Shown here: positions 37,955 to 46,984 of the stretch, piece by piece
How positions within the stretch are numbered: position 1 is the first letter of the stretch
How the letters are laid out: every line of letters begins with the position of its first letter
From: Allobosea sp. Root483D1
GTDB taxonomy: Bacteria; Pseudomonadota; Alphaproteobacteria; Rhizobiales; Beijerinckiaceae
NCBI RefSeq assembly: GCF_001429505.1
Contig: NZ_LMJW01000001.1
Coordinates: 65,705-129,704 of the forward strand
DNA: 64,000 nucleotides
Reading direction: 5' to 3'
The notes under the pieces: model-generated
Seen by the model: only the letters and a program-made list of their open reading frames with translations
The model's database searches: none
What the model was told of the DNA's origin: nothing
Position numbers and translations under genes: made by a program

Positions 37955-38839
37955 ATGTCGACCATCGTCACCGCCAGGAAGAGCAAGCGGGTGTTGCTTG
38001 GGCTGATCGGCTCGCCGATCGCGCATTCAGCGACACCGGCGGCGCAGGAAGCGGCGGCGCGCGCGGCCGGCATCGAAGCGCATTACCATCTGATCGAGGT
38101 CGCCGGCGCCGGGCGAGATGATCTCGCCGCCATGCTCGACGGCATCCGCCGCCTCGGCTTTTCCGGCATCAACGTCACCTTCCCCTACAAGGAAGCGGTC
38201 GTGCCGCTCCTCGACGGGCTGTCCGAGCAGGCTGCCGCGATGGGCGCGGTCAACACCATCGTCGTCGACGATGGCAGATTGATCGGCCACAACACCGACA
38301 CCTCGGGCTTCGCCACCGCCTATCGCCGGCTCGGCCGGCAGGATGGCGACGGGCCGGTCGCGATCATCGGCGCGGGCGGCGTCGGCAAGGCGATCGCCTT
38401 TGCGCTGGCGGGCTGTGGCGTGCGCCATCTGACACTCTACGATGTCGAGCGCGGCAGGGCCGAGGCCCTGGTCACGCTCCTCGGCGAGCGGGCGCGCGTC
38501 GTGATCGCGGCCAACGCCGAGGACGCGGCGAAGGGCGCCGCCGGCATCGTCAACGGCACGCCGATCGGCATGCTGCCGAACCGCGACATCCCAATCCGGG
38601 CCGGCGCGATCCGGCCCTCGCAATGGGTGGCGGACGCGGTCTATCACCCGCTCTGGACACCGCTGCTGAAAGCGGCGCAAAAGACCGGCGCGACGGTGAT
38701 GACCGGGCGGGAGCTCGCGATTCACCAGGGCGTCGACGCCTTCCGGCTGTTCACTGGGCTGGAGGCGTCGGAAGCAGTCATCGGCGCCGCCTTCGACGCC
38801 GTGGTCGCGGCGCAAGAAGGTGGCGAACGCGCCGCCTGA
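37955..38839 (+). CDS. aroE: Shikimate/quinate dehydrogenase
   Basis: 294-aa NAD(P)-dependent dehydrogenase of the AroE family, interconverting shikimate and 3-dehydroshikimate. The catalytic Lys is K79 (NVTFPYKE) and the Asp is D115 (GHNTDTSGF); the nucleotide loop is IIGAGGVGKAIA. The substrate-binding motif reads SPIAHSATP: a Ser-x-Thr pair where biosynthetic enzymes normally have Ser-x-Ser, as in some quinate-accepting members. Placed between a LysR gene and a transporter with quiC downstream, it is more likely a catabolic enzyme than the only AroE of the cell. Confidence 0.85.
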   Translation: MSTIVTARKSKRVLLGLIGSPIAHSATPAAQEAAARAAGIEAHYHLIEVAGAGRDDLAAMLDGIRRLGFSGINVTFPYKEAVVPLLDGLSEQAAAMGAVNTIVVDDGRLIGHNTDTSGFATAYRRLGRQDGDGPVAIIGAGGVGKAIAFALAGCGVRHLTLYDVERGRAEALVTLLGERARVVIAANAEDAAKGAAGIVNGTPIGMLPNRDIPIRAGAIRPSQWVADAVYHPLWTPLLKAAQKTGATVMTGRELAIHQGVDAFRLFTGLEASEAVIGAAFDAVVAAQEGGERAA

Positions 38840-38902
38840 GCAAGACGACCCGGACAGCACCGGGCGGGGATCAGAAACGTAAGAATAAGTGGAGGAACGA
38901 AC

Positions 38903-40039
38903 ATGAATAGGCACTGGATCATCGCTGCCGCGCTCGGCATGGCCGTCAGCCTGCCGGCTCTGGCGCAGGACAAGGTCAAGCTGGTCGACGTCGTCGAGCT
39001 CTCGGGCGCGGGCGCGACCGCCGGCACCAACTGGAAGAACGGCATCGACCTCGCCGTCGCCGACATCAACGCCAAGGGCGGCATCCTCGGCAAGCAGATC
39101 GAGATCGTCCACTACGACACCCAGACCAATCCGGGGAACACCCGCGCCGCCGTGCAGCGCGCCATCGACGAGGGCACCTATGCCGTGCTCGGCCCGGTCT
39201 TCTCCGGCCCGATCGGCGCCTCCATGCAGATCGCCCAGCGCGCCGAGATCGCCCAGCTCGTCGGCGGCGAGGCTGCCGGCCTGACCAAGCAGGGCAACCA
39301 GTACCTGTTCCGGACCTCGCTGAGCCAGACCGCGGCGATGCCGAAGATCGCCAAATACCTCAAGGACACGGTCAAGGCCGGCTCGGTCGCTGTCGTCTGG
39401 GTCAACAACGACTTCGGCAAGGGCGGCCGCGACGCGATCATCCCCGAGCTCGAGAAGGCCGGCATCAAGCTCGCCGTCGACGTCGCCACCGAGCAGGGCC
39501 AGGCCGACTTCGCCGCCGACGCGATCAAGGTCAAGAACTCCAATGCCGACGCGGTCTTCGTCTATCTGAACGAGGAAGAGAGCGCCCGCTTCCTGCGCGC
39601 CGCCAAGCAGCAGGGCATCACCAAGCCGATGGTCGGCGAAACGACGCTGCTCGGCGCCAAGGTGATCGAGCTCGCCGGCGATGCCGCCAACGGCGTCAAG
39701 GGCCATGTCGGCCTGTCGATCGACGCACCGATCCCGGCCTTCCAGGAGTTCGGCAAGAAGTTCCAGGCCAAGTACAACTACGTCTCGGACCATAACGGCA
39801 TGAAGGGCTACATGGCCGTCTACATGGTGAAGTGGGCGACCGAGAAGCAGAAGAAGTTCGACAAGAAGGGCGTCGCCGACACGCTGCGCGGCGCCACGAT
39901 CAAGACCTCGGAGGAGCCGGGCATCCTGATCGAGACCACGATCGAGACGAACGGCGACCTCGACCGCGAGAGCTTCCTCGCCGAGGTCAAGGACGGCAAG
40001 CAGGTGATCACGGCGACGTTGCCGAAGATCAACCCGTAA
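38903..40039 (+). CDS. LIV-type ABC substrate-binding protein (predicted shikimate/quinate)
   Basis: 378-aa periplasmic binding protein of the Peripla_BP_6/LivK type. The Sec signal is about 20 residues (cleavage after ALA), then KVKLVDVVELSGAGATAGTNW and the GGILGKQIEIVHYDTQTNP hinge. LivK-family proteins also carry aromatic acids and hydroxylated cyclic acids. Location between shikimate dehydrogenase and 3-dehydroshikimate dehydratase suggests shikimate or quinate as ligand (inference). It is separated from its permease gene by a 275-bp gap containing an inverted REP-like pair. Confidence 0.85.
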   Translation: MNRHWIIAAALGMAVSLPALAQDKVKLVDVVELSGAGATAGTNWKNGIDLAVADINAKGGILGKQIEIVHYDTQTNPGNTRAAVQRAIDEGTYAVLGPVFSGPIGASMQIAQRAEIAQLVGGEAAGLTKQGNQYLFRTSLSQTAAMPKIAKYLKDTVKAGSVAVVWVNNDFGKGGRDAIIPELEKAGIKLAVDVATEQGQADFAADAIKVKNSNADAVFVYLNEEESARFLRAAKQQGITKPMVGETTLLGAKVIELAGDAANGVKGHVGLSIDAPIPAFQEFGKKFQAKYNYVSDHNGMKGYMAVYMVKWATEKQKKFDKKGVADTLRGATIKTSEEPGILIETTIETNGDLDRESFLAEVKDGKQVITATLPKINP

Positions 40040-40093
40040 GAGCGACGAACGCCGTCTCACTGTGAACGGCAGACAGGACAAGCGCGGGGGAAA

Positions 40094-40222
40094 CCCTCTC
40101 CCGGATGGGAGAGGGGCAGGGGTGAGGGACCGCCGCTGATTGTTGAAGTGCGACGGCCCCGCTGCGCCTTCTACGGATAGGGCACTCCCTCATCCCTACC
40201 CTTCTCCCACACGGGAGAAGGG
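40094..40222. repeat. Inverted pair of REP-like hairpins
   Basis: Hairpin one has arms CCCTCTCCC/GGGAGAGGG with a GGAT loop (40094-40115) and is followed by GGCAGGGGTGAGGGA. Hairpin two, in reverse orientation, starts with TCCCTCATCCCTA and has arms CCCTTCTCCC/GGGAGAAGGG (40199-40222). Together they form a BIME-like element between the livK-type gene and its permease genes. This family is common in alphaproteobacterial genomes. Confidence 0.75.
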
Positions 40223-40314
40223 TTCCGCGGATGTCCCACCCGTCGGCATCTTCTGGAAGGTCTTGGCGACAACAAGCTTTTCAGCCCACGGCCCAACACT
40301 AAGCGAGAACCGCC

Positions 40315-41193
40315 ATGGCCGAATTCCTCGCCTACCTCATCGCCGGCATCGCCACGGGCGCGATCTATGCCCTCGCGGCGATCGGTTTCACCCTGGTCTG
40401 GCAGACCTCGCAGACGATCAATTTCGCCCAGGGCGAGTTCGTCATGCTGCCGGCGGTGCTGGTGCTGCTCGCGATCAAGCTGTTCGGCGCGCCGATCTGG
40501 CTCGGAGCCCTGATCGGCATCGCCGCCTTCATCCTGATCTTCGGCGTCGGCTTCAAGCTGACGATCGTCGACCCTATGATCCGGCACGGCGTACTGCCGC
40601 TCGCCATCGCCACCATGGCGCTGTCGATCATCATGAAGGAAGGCGCCAAGGACGGCTTCTCGGCCGAGGCGCAGAAATTTCCCTCCTTCGTGCCGACCGA
40701 GACGATCTCGGTGTTCGGCGCGGCGATCTCGCTGCAGCACGTCGCGATCATCGTTGTCGCCTTCGGCGTGATCGGCCTGCTGCAATGGTTCGTCGGCGGG
40801 ACGAAGCTCGGCCGCCAGATGCAGGCGACCGCGCAGAACCCAACGGTGGCGCGCATCCTCGGCATACCCGTCGAGCGCATGGTACTGCTGACCTTCGTGA
40901 TCAACGCGGCCCTCGCCGTGGTCGCCTCGGTGCTGATCTCGCCGATCTATCTGGCAAAGTTCTCGAATGGCGAGGTGATCGGCCTGTTCGCCTTCATCGC
41001 GGCGATCGTCGGCGGCTTCAACCAGGTCCGCGGCGCCCTTGTCGGCGGGCTGATCGTCGGCATCGTCGACAGCATGGCGGCGGCCTACATCTCGACCTCA
41101 TACCGGCTCGCCGTACCGCTCCTGCTGCTCGTCGTCATCATCCTCGTCAAGCCGGAAGGCCTGATGGGCCGCAAAGAGGAGCGCCGGGTATGA
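40315..41193 (+). CDS. livH: LIV-type ABC transporter permease LivH
   Basis: 292-aa inner-membrane permease with about eight helices. The LivH signature is GAIYALAAIGFTLVWQTSQTINFAQGEFVMLPA near the N-terminus, and the C-terminal half has the EAA-like loop GFNQVRGALVGGLIVGIVDS. Length is standard. Its stop codon overlaps the livM start as ATGA, indicating translational coupling. First permease of the putative shikimate/quinate importer. Confidence 0.92.
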   Translation: MAEFLAYLIAGIATGAIYALAAIGFTLVWQTSQTINFAQGEFVMLPAVLVLLAIKLFGAPIWLGALIGIAAFILIFGVGFKLTIVDPMIRHGVLPLAIATMALSIIMKEGAKDGFSAEAQKFPSFVPTETISVFGAAISLQHVAIIVVAFGVIGLLQWFVGGTKLGRQMQATAQNPTVARILGIPVERMVLLTFVINAALAVVASVLISPIYLAKFSNGEVIGLFAFIAAIVGGFNQVRGALVGGLIVGIVDSMAAAYISTSYRLAVPLLLLVVIILVKPEGLMGRKEERRV

Positions 41194-42206
41194 CCGCGCC
41201 CGCAACCCATGGCGCCACCGCCCCGGTGGCGCGCCGCCTGCCCCTCCCTGCCTTCGTCGACGGCACGCTGCTGACGCTGGTCGCAGCTGCAGTGATCCTC
41301 TGGTTCGCTCCATCAGGCATGGGCCGCTACGGCACCTATGTGCTCTCGCTCTGGCTGGTGATGAGCGTCGCGGTGATGGGCCTCAACCTGACCCTCGGCT
41401 ATGCCGGCCTGAAGTCGCTGGCCCAGGCCGCCTTCATGGGCATCGGCGCCTATGCGACGGCGCTTTTGACCAGCAAGGTTGGGCTCAACTGGTACGCCTC
41501 CTTCGCGATCTCCGGTCTCCTGACCTTTGCAGTCGGGCTGGTGCTCGGCTTCCCGGCGCTGCGGGTCAAGGCGCACTACCTCGCCTTCGTCACGCTGGCT
41601 TTTTCGACGCTGATCTGGCTCGTCCTGCGCAACGAGCAATGGCTGACCGGCGGCGTCTTCGGCCTCTCCAACATCCCGCGCCCGAGCTTCTTCGGGCTCA
41701 AGCTCGACGGGGCGCTCGCCTTCCACCGCTTTGTCGTCGTGGTCACCTTCCTGCTCGCGGTCGTGCTCTGGTGGATGATCCGCTCGCCCTGGGGCCGGGC
41801 CTTCACGGCGCTGCGCGAGAACCCGATCCGCGCCGCCAGCCTCGGCATCGACACCCGCATGTATACCCTGCTCGCCTTCGCTATCGGCTCGGCCTATGCC
41901 GGCTTCGCCGGCGCGCTCTATGCGCCGCTGGTCGAGTTCATCGACCCTTCGCCCTTCTCGCTGTCGCAGAGCTTCTTCCTGCTGCTGATGGTGGTCGCCG
42001 GCGGCGCCGGCTACCTGCTCGGGCCGTTCATCGGCGCGCTGCTCGGCGTGGTGCTGCCGGAATGGCTGCGCTTTGCCGGCTCGCTCTACCTGATCATCTT
42101 CGCGGCGATCGTCATGCTGCTGCTGATCGCCTGCCCGCAGGGCATGAGCGGCCTGCTGGAACGCGGCTGGACGAAGCTCACCGGCAAAAAGGAGGGCGCG
42201 CGATGA
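41190..42206 (+). CDS. livM: LIV-type ABC transporter permease LivM
   Basis: 338-aa permease with about ten helices. LivM hallmarks are LNLTLGYAGLKSLAQAAFMGIGAYATALL and the cytoplasmic loop SPWGRAFTALRENPIRAASLGI that contacts the ATPases. The start is the ATG at 41190, overlapping livH by 4 bp; the same frame stays open upstream through livH but that is not coding. Its end overlaps livG by 4 bp (ATGA). Confidence 0.92.
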   Translation: MTAPATHGATAPVARRLPLPAFVDGTLLTLVAAAVILWFAPSGMGRYGTYVLSLWLVMSVAVMGLNLTLGYAGLKSLAQAAFMGIGAYATALLTSKVGLNWYASFAISGLLTFAVGLVLGFPALRVKAHYLAFVTLAFSTLIWLVLRNEQWLTGGVFGLSNIPRPSFFGLKLDGALAFHRFVVVVTFLLAVVLWWMIRSPWGRAFTALRENPIRAASLGIDTRMYTLLAFAIGSAYAGFAGALYAPLVEFIDPSPFSLSQSFFLLLMVVAGGAGYLLGPFIGALLGVVLPEWLRFAGSLYLIIFAAIVMLLLIACPQGMSGLLERGWTKLTGKKEGAR

Positions 42207-42946
42207 ACCAGGTCCTCGAAGTCTCGAACCTCCACAAGGCCTTCGGCGGCATCAAGGCGGTGAACGGCGTCTCCTTCAAGGTCAACGAGGGCGAGATCCT
42301 CGGCATCATCGGCCCGAACGGTTGCGGCAAGTCGACCCTGTTCAACTGCATCCTCGGCCAGCTCGAGCCGACCGAGGGCGCGGTGAAGCTCGACGGGCGC
42401 GACGTCACCAATATGCGCCCCTCCGAGCTCAACAAGCTCGGCGTCAGCCGCACCTTCCAGCTGCTGCAGGTCTTCCCCGAGCTCTCGGTCCGCGAGAACC
42501 TGATCCTCGCCGGCCAGGAGCACGAAGGCACGATGCTCTCGCGCTTCTTCGGACCGCGCGACGCCGGGCTGACGGCCAAGGCCGAGCAGATGATCGGCTT
42601 CTTCAAGCTCGGCCATCTCGCAGAGGCCAAGGCCGGCGGCCTCTCCTATGGCCAGCAGAAGCTGCTCGACGCCGCCATGGCCTTCATGGCCGGCCCGCGC
42701 CTCGTCCTGCTCGACGAGCCGGCCGGCGGCGTCAACCTGACCATGCTCGGAGACCTGAAGGAACGCCTGCGCGCCATCAATGCCGAGCAGGGCGCGACCT
42801 TCGTGGTGATCGAGCACAACATGGATTTCGTGATGTCGCTATGCTCGCGCGTCATCGTGCTGGCCGAAGGCAAGGTGCTGGCCGAGGGTACGCCTGCCGA
42901 GGTCCGCGCCAATCCCGCCGTGATCGAAGCTTATCTCGGGCATTGA
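42203..42946 (+). CDS. livG: LIV-type ABC transporter ATP-binding protein LivG
   Basis: 247-aa ATPase. Walker A is GPNGCGKST, the signature is LSYGQQKLLDAAMA (a LSYGQ variant normal for LivG), and Walker B is LVLLDEPAGGVN; the H-loop is VIEHNMDFV. Start at 42203 overlaps livM by 4 bp. It pairs with livF to power the importer. Confidence 0.93.
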   Translation: MNQVLEVSNLHKAFGGIKAVNGVSFKVNEGEILGIIGPNGCGKSTLFNCILGQLEPTEGAVKLDGRDVTNMRPSELNKLGVSRTFQLLQVFPELSVRENLILAGQEHEGTMLSRFFGPRDAGLTAKAEQMIGFFKLGHLAEAKAGGLSYGQQKLLDAAMAFMAGPRLVLLDEPAGGVNLTMLGDLKERLRAINAEQGATFVVIEHNMDFVMSLCSRVIVLAEGKVLAEGTPAEVRANPAVIEAYLGH

Positions 42947-42957
42947 GGAGCGATCCA

Positions 42958-43695
42958 ATGACCACTCCCATCCTCGAACTCGACGGCGTGGTCGGCGGCT
43001 ACGGCGCCATGACCATCCTCAACGGCACGACCTTCAAGGTGCCGCGCGCCGCGATCACCACGGTGATCGGCCCGAACGGCGCCGGCAAGTCGACCGTGTT
43101 CAAGGCCATCTTCGGCCTGCTCAAGGTCCGCGAGGGCCATATCCGGCTGGAAGGCCAGGAGATCACCAACTGGAACCAGCGCAAGCTGCTCGAAGCCGGC
43201 ATCTGCTATGTGCCGCAGGGCCGCAACATCTTCCCCGAGCTCTCGGTACGCCACAATATCGAGCTCGGCGCGGTCGCGGCCGGCAGCCAGATCACCGATA
43301 TGCCCAAACGCATCGAGGCGGCGCTTGATCGCTTCCCGTCGCTGCGGGCGAAGGCGGATGTGCAAGCGTCGACGCTGTCCGGCGGCCAGCAGAAGCAGCT
43401 CGAGATCGTGCGCGGGCTGCTGCTCGATCCCAAGCTGGTGCTGATCGACGAACCGTCGATCGGGCTCTCGCCGATGCTGGTGCAGGAGACCTTCGACATC
43501 CTGAAGGAGCTGCGCGCCAAGGGCGTCACCATCCTGATGATCGAGCAGAACGCCCGCTCGGCGCTGGAAATATCCGACGAAGGCCTGGTGCTGGAACTTG
43601 GCCAGACCCGCATGCAGGGCCCGGCAGCGGACATTCTCGCCGACCCCCGCGTCGCCCAACTCTTCCTCGGCGGGGCGATGACGGAAGCGGCGTGA
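42958..43695 (+). CDS. livF: LIV-type ABC transporter ATP-binding protein LivF
   Basis: 245-aa ATPase, 11 bp after livG. Walker A is GPNGAGKST, the signature LSGGQQKQLEI, and Walker B LVLIDEPSIGLSP, whose IGLSP tail is a LivF hallmark. The H-loop reads MIEQNARSAL. It completes the five-part importer and is followed by a palindromic element before quiC. Confidence 0.93.
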   Translation: MTTPILELDGVVGGYGAMTILNGTTFKVPRAAITTVIGPNGAGKSTVFKAIFGLLKVREGHIRLEGQEITNWNQRKLLEAGICYVPQGRNIFPELSVRHNIELGAVAAGSQITDMPKRIEAALDRFPSLRAKADVQASTLSGGQQKQLEIVRGLLLDPKLVLIDEPSIGLSPMLVQETFDILKELRAKGVTILMIEQNARSALEISDEGLVLELGQTRMQGPAADILADPRVAQLFLGGAMTEAA

Positions 43696-43703
43696 TAGCC
43701 TCA

Positions 43704-43794
43704 CCGTCATTGCGAGCGCAGCGAAGCAATCCAGAGCGGAAGTACTCTACGTCCCCCTGGATTGCTTCGTCGCTGACGCTCCTCGCAATGACGG
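43704..43794. repeat. CGTCATTGCGAG-family inverted repeat pair
   Basis: CCGTCATTGCGAGCGCAGCG with AAGCAATCCAG (43704-43733) is mirrored by CTGGATTGCTTCGTCGC and CTCGCAATGACGG (43757-43794). The two arms pair over most of their length with a short middle. This family is widespread in Hyphomicrobiales and Bradyrhizobium-like genomes. It lies between livF and quiC. Confidence 0.75.
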
Positions 43795-43821
43795 ATAATG
43801 CGATCTGACTACGGAGCCTCC

Positions 43822-45717
43822 ATGAACCCGACCTCGATCGCCACCGTCTCGCTCTCCGGCGACCTCGCCGACAAGCTCCGCGCCATCGCCGCCGCCGGCT
43901 TCGACGGGGTCGAGGTCTTCGAGAACGACTTCCTGACCTTCGACGGCAATCCGCGCGATGTCGGCAAGATGATCACCGATCTCGGCCTTGCCATCGTCGC
44001 CTTCCAGCCCTTCCGCGATTTCGAGGGCATGCCGGAGCCGCTGCGCGCGCGCACCTTCGAACGGGCGCGGCGCAAGTTCGAATTGATGAACGAGCTCGGC
44101 GCCGGGCTGATGCTGATCTGCTCCAACGTCTCGCCGCAATCGCTGGGGGGGATCGACCGCGCCGCCCATGACCTCGCCGAGCTTGGCGACCTCGCCAGCA
44201 AGCACGATGTGCGCGTCGGCTTCGAGGCCCTCGCCTGGGGCAAGCACGTCAACGACTATCGCGACGCCTGGGAGATCGTGCGCCGGGCGAACCATGAGCG
44301 CATCGGCCTCATCCTCGATTCCTTCCACACGCTGGCGCGGCGCTCGCCACTGGAGCCGATCGCCTCGATCCCCGGCGACCGGATCGAGCTGGTCCAGCTC
44401 GCCGACGCACCGCTGCTCGACATGGACGTGCTGAGCTGGAGCCGGCACTTCCGCAACTTCCCCGGCCAGGGCGACCTCGCCGTCGCCGATTTCCTTCGGG
44501 CGGTCGAGGCGACCGGTTATTCCGGCCCGCTCTCGCTTGAGATTTTCAACGACCAGTTCCGCGCCGGCTCGGCCAAGCGCGTCGCGGTCGATGGTTTACG
44601 CTCGCTGATCCAGCTCGCCGACCAGGTGGCCCGCCTGAACGATCCCGCCAAGGCGGAGATGCCGGACCGCGCGCCGCTGCTCGGCGTCGAGTTCCTCGAA
44701 TTCGCGCTCGACGAGGAGCCGGCGCAGGCACTGTCCAGCCTGTTCAACGCGCTCGGCTTCCACAAGAGCGGCGAGCATCGCAGCAAGGCGGTGACGCGCT
44801 GGAGCCAGGGCGGCATCAACCTGATCGTCAACACCGAGAAGGACGGCTTCGCCCAGTCGCATGCGATCATGCACGGGCCCGGGGTGTGCGCACTGGCGCT
44901 GCGCGTCGCCAATGTCGAGGCGACGATGGCGCGCGCCCGGGCACTGAAGGACACGACCTTCGAGCAGTCGGTCGGGCCGGACGAGATGGAAATCCCGGCG
45001 ATCCGGGGCGTCGGCGGCAGCCTGATCTACTTCACCGAGCCGCGCCCGGACGGCGCGCAGAGCTGGCACGACGACTTCATCGCCACTGACGCCGGCAGCA
45101 GCGCCCCTGCCCTGCTCACCGATGTCGACCACATCTCGCAGTCGATGGACTATGACGAGATGCTGTCCTGGCTGCTGTTCTACACCTCGCTGTTCGCGCT
45201 CGACCGCGTCCCCCAGCTTGCCATCGCCGATCCGGCCGGGCTGGTGCAGAGCCGGCCGCTGGTCAGTGCGAATGGCTCCGTCCGCCTCATCCTCAACGGT
45301 TCACAGGCGACGCGGACGCTGTCCTCGCGCTTCGTCTCCGAACATTTCGGCTCGGGCGTGCAGCACATCGCCTTCACCTCGCCGGACATCTTCGCAGCCG
45401 TGGCGGCGATGCGCGCCGCCGGGCTCGATTTCCTCGATATCCCCGCGAACTATTACGACGATCTGGAAGCCCGCTACGGGCTGGAGCCGGCCTTCCTCGA
45501 CCGGCTGCGCGAGCACCACATCCTCTACGATCGCGACGGCGAGGCCGAGTTCCTGCAGGTCTACACCCACGTCTTCGCCCAGCGCTTCTTCTTCGAGATC
45601 GTCGAGCGGCGTGGCGGCTATGCCGGCTTCGGCGCGGTCAACGCGCCGGTGAGGCTGGCGGCGCAGGCGCGCGAGGCGCGGCCCGTGACGGTGCCGCGCC
45701 CGCTGCACGAGGATTAG
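43822..45717 (+). CDS. quiC: 3-Dehydroshikimate dehydratase fused to an HPPD-like domain
   Basis: 631-aa two-domain protein. The N-terminal TIM-barrel (about 1-265, AP-endonuclease/xylose-isomerase fold) carries ETLE-type metal residues such as Glu in GFEALAWG and Glu in LSLEIFNDQF, and is the dehydratase that converts 3-dehydroshikimate to protocatechuate. The C-terminal half (~275-610) is a 4-hydroxyphenylpyruvate dioxygenase-like VOC pair with intact metal ligands: His in DVDHISQS, His in GVQHIAF and Glu in FFFEIVERRGG. This fusion is the QuiC1 form. It is downstream of the importer and shikimate dehydrogenase and supplies the next catabolic step. Confidence 0.88.
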   Translation: MNPTSIATVSLSGDLADKLRAIAAAGFDGVEVFENDFLTFDGNPRDVGKMITDLGLAIVAFQPFRDFEGMPEPLRARTFERARRKFELMNELGAGLMLICSNVSPQSLGGIDRAAHDLAELGDLASKHDVRVGFEALAWGKHVNDYRDAWEIVRRANHERIGLILDSFHTLARRSPLEPIASIPGDRIELVQLADAPLLDMDVLSWSRHFRNFPGQGDLAVADFLRAVEATGYSGPLSLEIFNDQFRAGSAKRVAVDGLRSLIQLADQVARLNDPAKAEMPDRAPLLGVEFLEFALDEEPAQALSSLFNALGFHKSGEHRSKAVTRWSQGGINLIVNTEKDGFAQSHAIMHGPGVCALALRVANVEATMARARALKDTTFEQSVGPDEMEIPAIRGVGGSLIYFTEPRPDGAQSWHDDFIATDAGSSAPALLTDVDHISQSMDYDEMLSWLLFYTSLFALDRVPQLAIADPAGLVQSRPLVSANGSVRLILNGSQATRTLSSRFVSEHFGSGVQHIAFTSPDIFAAVAAMRAAGLDFLDIPANYYDDLEARYGLEPAFLDRLREHHILYDRDGEAEFLQVYTHVFAQRFFFEIVERRGGYAGFGAVNAPVRLAAQAREARPVTVPRPLHED

Positions 45718-45774
45718 TTCGTCCCGCGCAGATATGGCGCCGGCTGCCCGGCATCATGGTGTCGAAAGGGATGT

Positions 45775-45814
45775 GGCCATGGGTGCCCGGGGCCGCGCCC
45801 AGGCACCCATGGCC
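45775..45814. terminator. Strong hairpin between quiC and the MBL gene
   Basis: GGCCATGGGTGCC (45775-45787) pairs perfectly with GGCACCCATGGCC (45802-45814); the 14-nt loop is GC-rich and can pair further. It lies 57 bp after quiC and 32 bp after the convergent MBL gene. No T-run follows. Confidence 0.6.
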
Positions 45815-45846
45815 GCCGCACAAGCTGAGCCTGGGGGAGGGCCGGC

Positions 45847-46833
45847 TCAGCCGCGCAGCATCTGCATCGGCGCTGGATAGTATCGGAAACCGTCGCCGGC
45901 CTTGGCGAGGTTGCCGAAGCCGGGCCAGGCGAAGTGATAGGACATCACCGGCGTCTTCTGCTCGGCCAGCATGGTGAGCAGCTTCACCCGCGACTGCACC
46001 GACATTTTCGGGTCCCAGTCATAGGCGAATTCGACGCGCGGATTCTCGGTCAGCAGCACCGGGTGATGGGTCAGGTCGCCGAGGAAGGTGAAGGACTTTC
46101 CGCCCGAGGAAACGTTGAAGATGGTGTGGCCGGGGCTGTGGCCCGGTGCCGAGATCGCCGTGATACCCGGCAGGAATTCCTGCCCGTCCTTGAAGAAGAC
46201 GATGCGGTCGCGCACCGGCCGCAAATTGGCGCGGGCATGATCGCCGAAAGCCTTGAACGGCGTGCCCAGCCGGGCGTCGTCGAGCCAGTAGTCATGGTCG
46301 ACCTGGCTGATATAGATTTGCGCGTTCGGGAAATTGGGCTTGCCCTCGGCCGAGCAGAGGCCGCCGGTATGGTCGATATGGGCGTGGCTGCAGACGATCG
46401 CGTCAATCGAAGCCGGGTCGATGCCGGCTTCCTGCATGCTCTTGAGCAGCCGGCCGGTGGTCGGCCCGAAGGCCTTGGAGAAGCCCATGCCGGTGTCGAA
46501 CATCACCAGCCGGTCGCCGAAATTGACGATCGGGATGTTCTGCTCGAGCACGACATTATCCTTGGCCAGGAAATTCGTTTCGAGCAGGCCGTAGACCTGC
46601 TCCTTCGGCAGGCCGAGGAAGCTGGAGCCGGGATCGCCGAGCGGCAACGGCCCGTCGGAGACCACCGTGATCTCGGCCTGGCCGAGCATGAAGCGGTAGT
46701 AATACGGCACCTGGCTGTTCGCGAGCGGAGCCTTGGCAAGGACGCCGCTGGGCAAGGCGGCCCCGGCGGCGAGCGCGGCCGCGCCCGAGAGGAAACCGCG
46801 GCGGCTGGTGAGCGGGACGAGCAGGTTCGACAT
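45847..46833 (-). CDS. Tat-exported metallo-beta-lactamase-fold hydrolase
   Basis: 328-aa MBL-fold protein. A twin-arginine motif is at residues 11-12 (SRRGFLSG) with a hydrophobic segment ending near VLAKA, so it should fold in the cytoplasm and be exported. The zinc motif HAHIDH is at 150-155; later ligands are in SAPGHSPGHT and GDLTHH. Relatives hydrolyse organophosphates, lactones or other esters. It is divergent from a LysR gene (47039) whose promoter region holds two dyads. Confidence 0.84.
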   Translation of the reverse strand: MSNLLVPLTSRRGFLSGAAALAAGAALPSGVLAKAPLANSQVPYYYRFMLGQAEITVVSDGPLPLGDPGSSFLGLPKEQVYGLLETNFLAKDNVVLEQNIPIVNFGDRLVMFDTGMGFSKAFGPTTGRLLKSMQEAGIDPASIDAIVCSHAHIDHTGGLCSAEGKPNFPNAQIYISQVDHDYWLDDARLGTPFKAFGDHARANLRPVRDRIVFFKDGQEFLPGITAISAPGHSPGHTIFNVSSGGKSFTFLGDLTHHPVLLTENPRVEFAYDWDPKMSVQSRVKLLTMLAEQKTPVMSYHFAWPGFGNLAKAGDGFRYYPAPMQMLRG

Positions 46834-46959
46834 GGCGTTCCTCCGGGACAAAAGGGAGCGGCGTCGGGCGCCGTCTTCTTCGCGCGAAAGACCTGGCATC
46901 GCGTCAGGCCTTGCCGGAGAGGAAGGATGCACGCCTGCGGAGTGGACGGCCAATAAGGC

Positions 46960-46983
46960 TTCGCTCTAGTCTGCATAAGCGAA
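46960..46983. promoter_or_regulatory. Candidate LysR box between the MBL and lysR genes
   Basis: TTCGCT (46960-46965) and AGCGAA (46978-46983) form a dyad containing a T-N11-A core (T at 46965, A at 46977), the usual LysR-box form. It lies in the 205-bp divergent region. Confidence 0.45.
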
Positions 46984-46984
46984 A

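Noticed and set aside
40140..41189. Upstream in-frame extension of livM
   Set aside because: The open frame runs antiphase through livH; LivM homology starts only near the ATG at 41190, which overlaps livH as ATGA.
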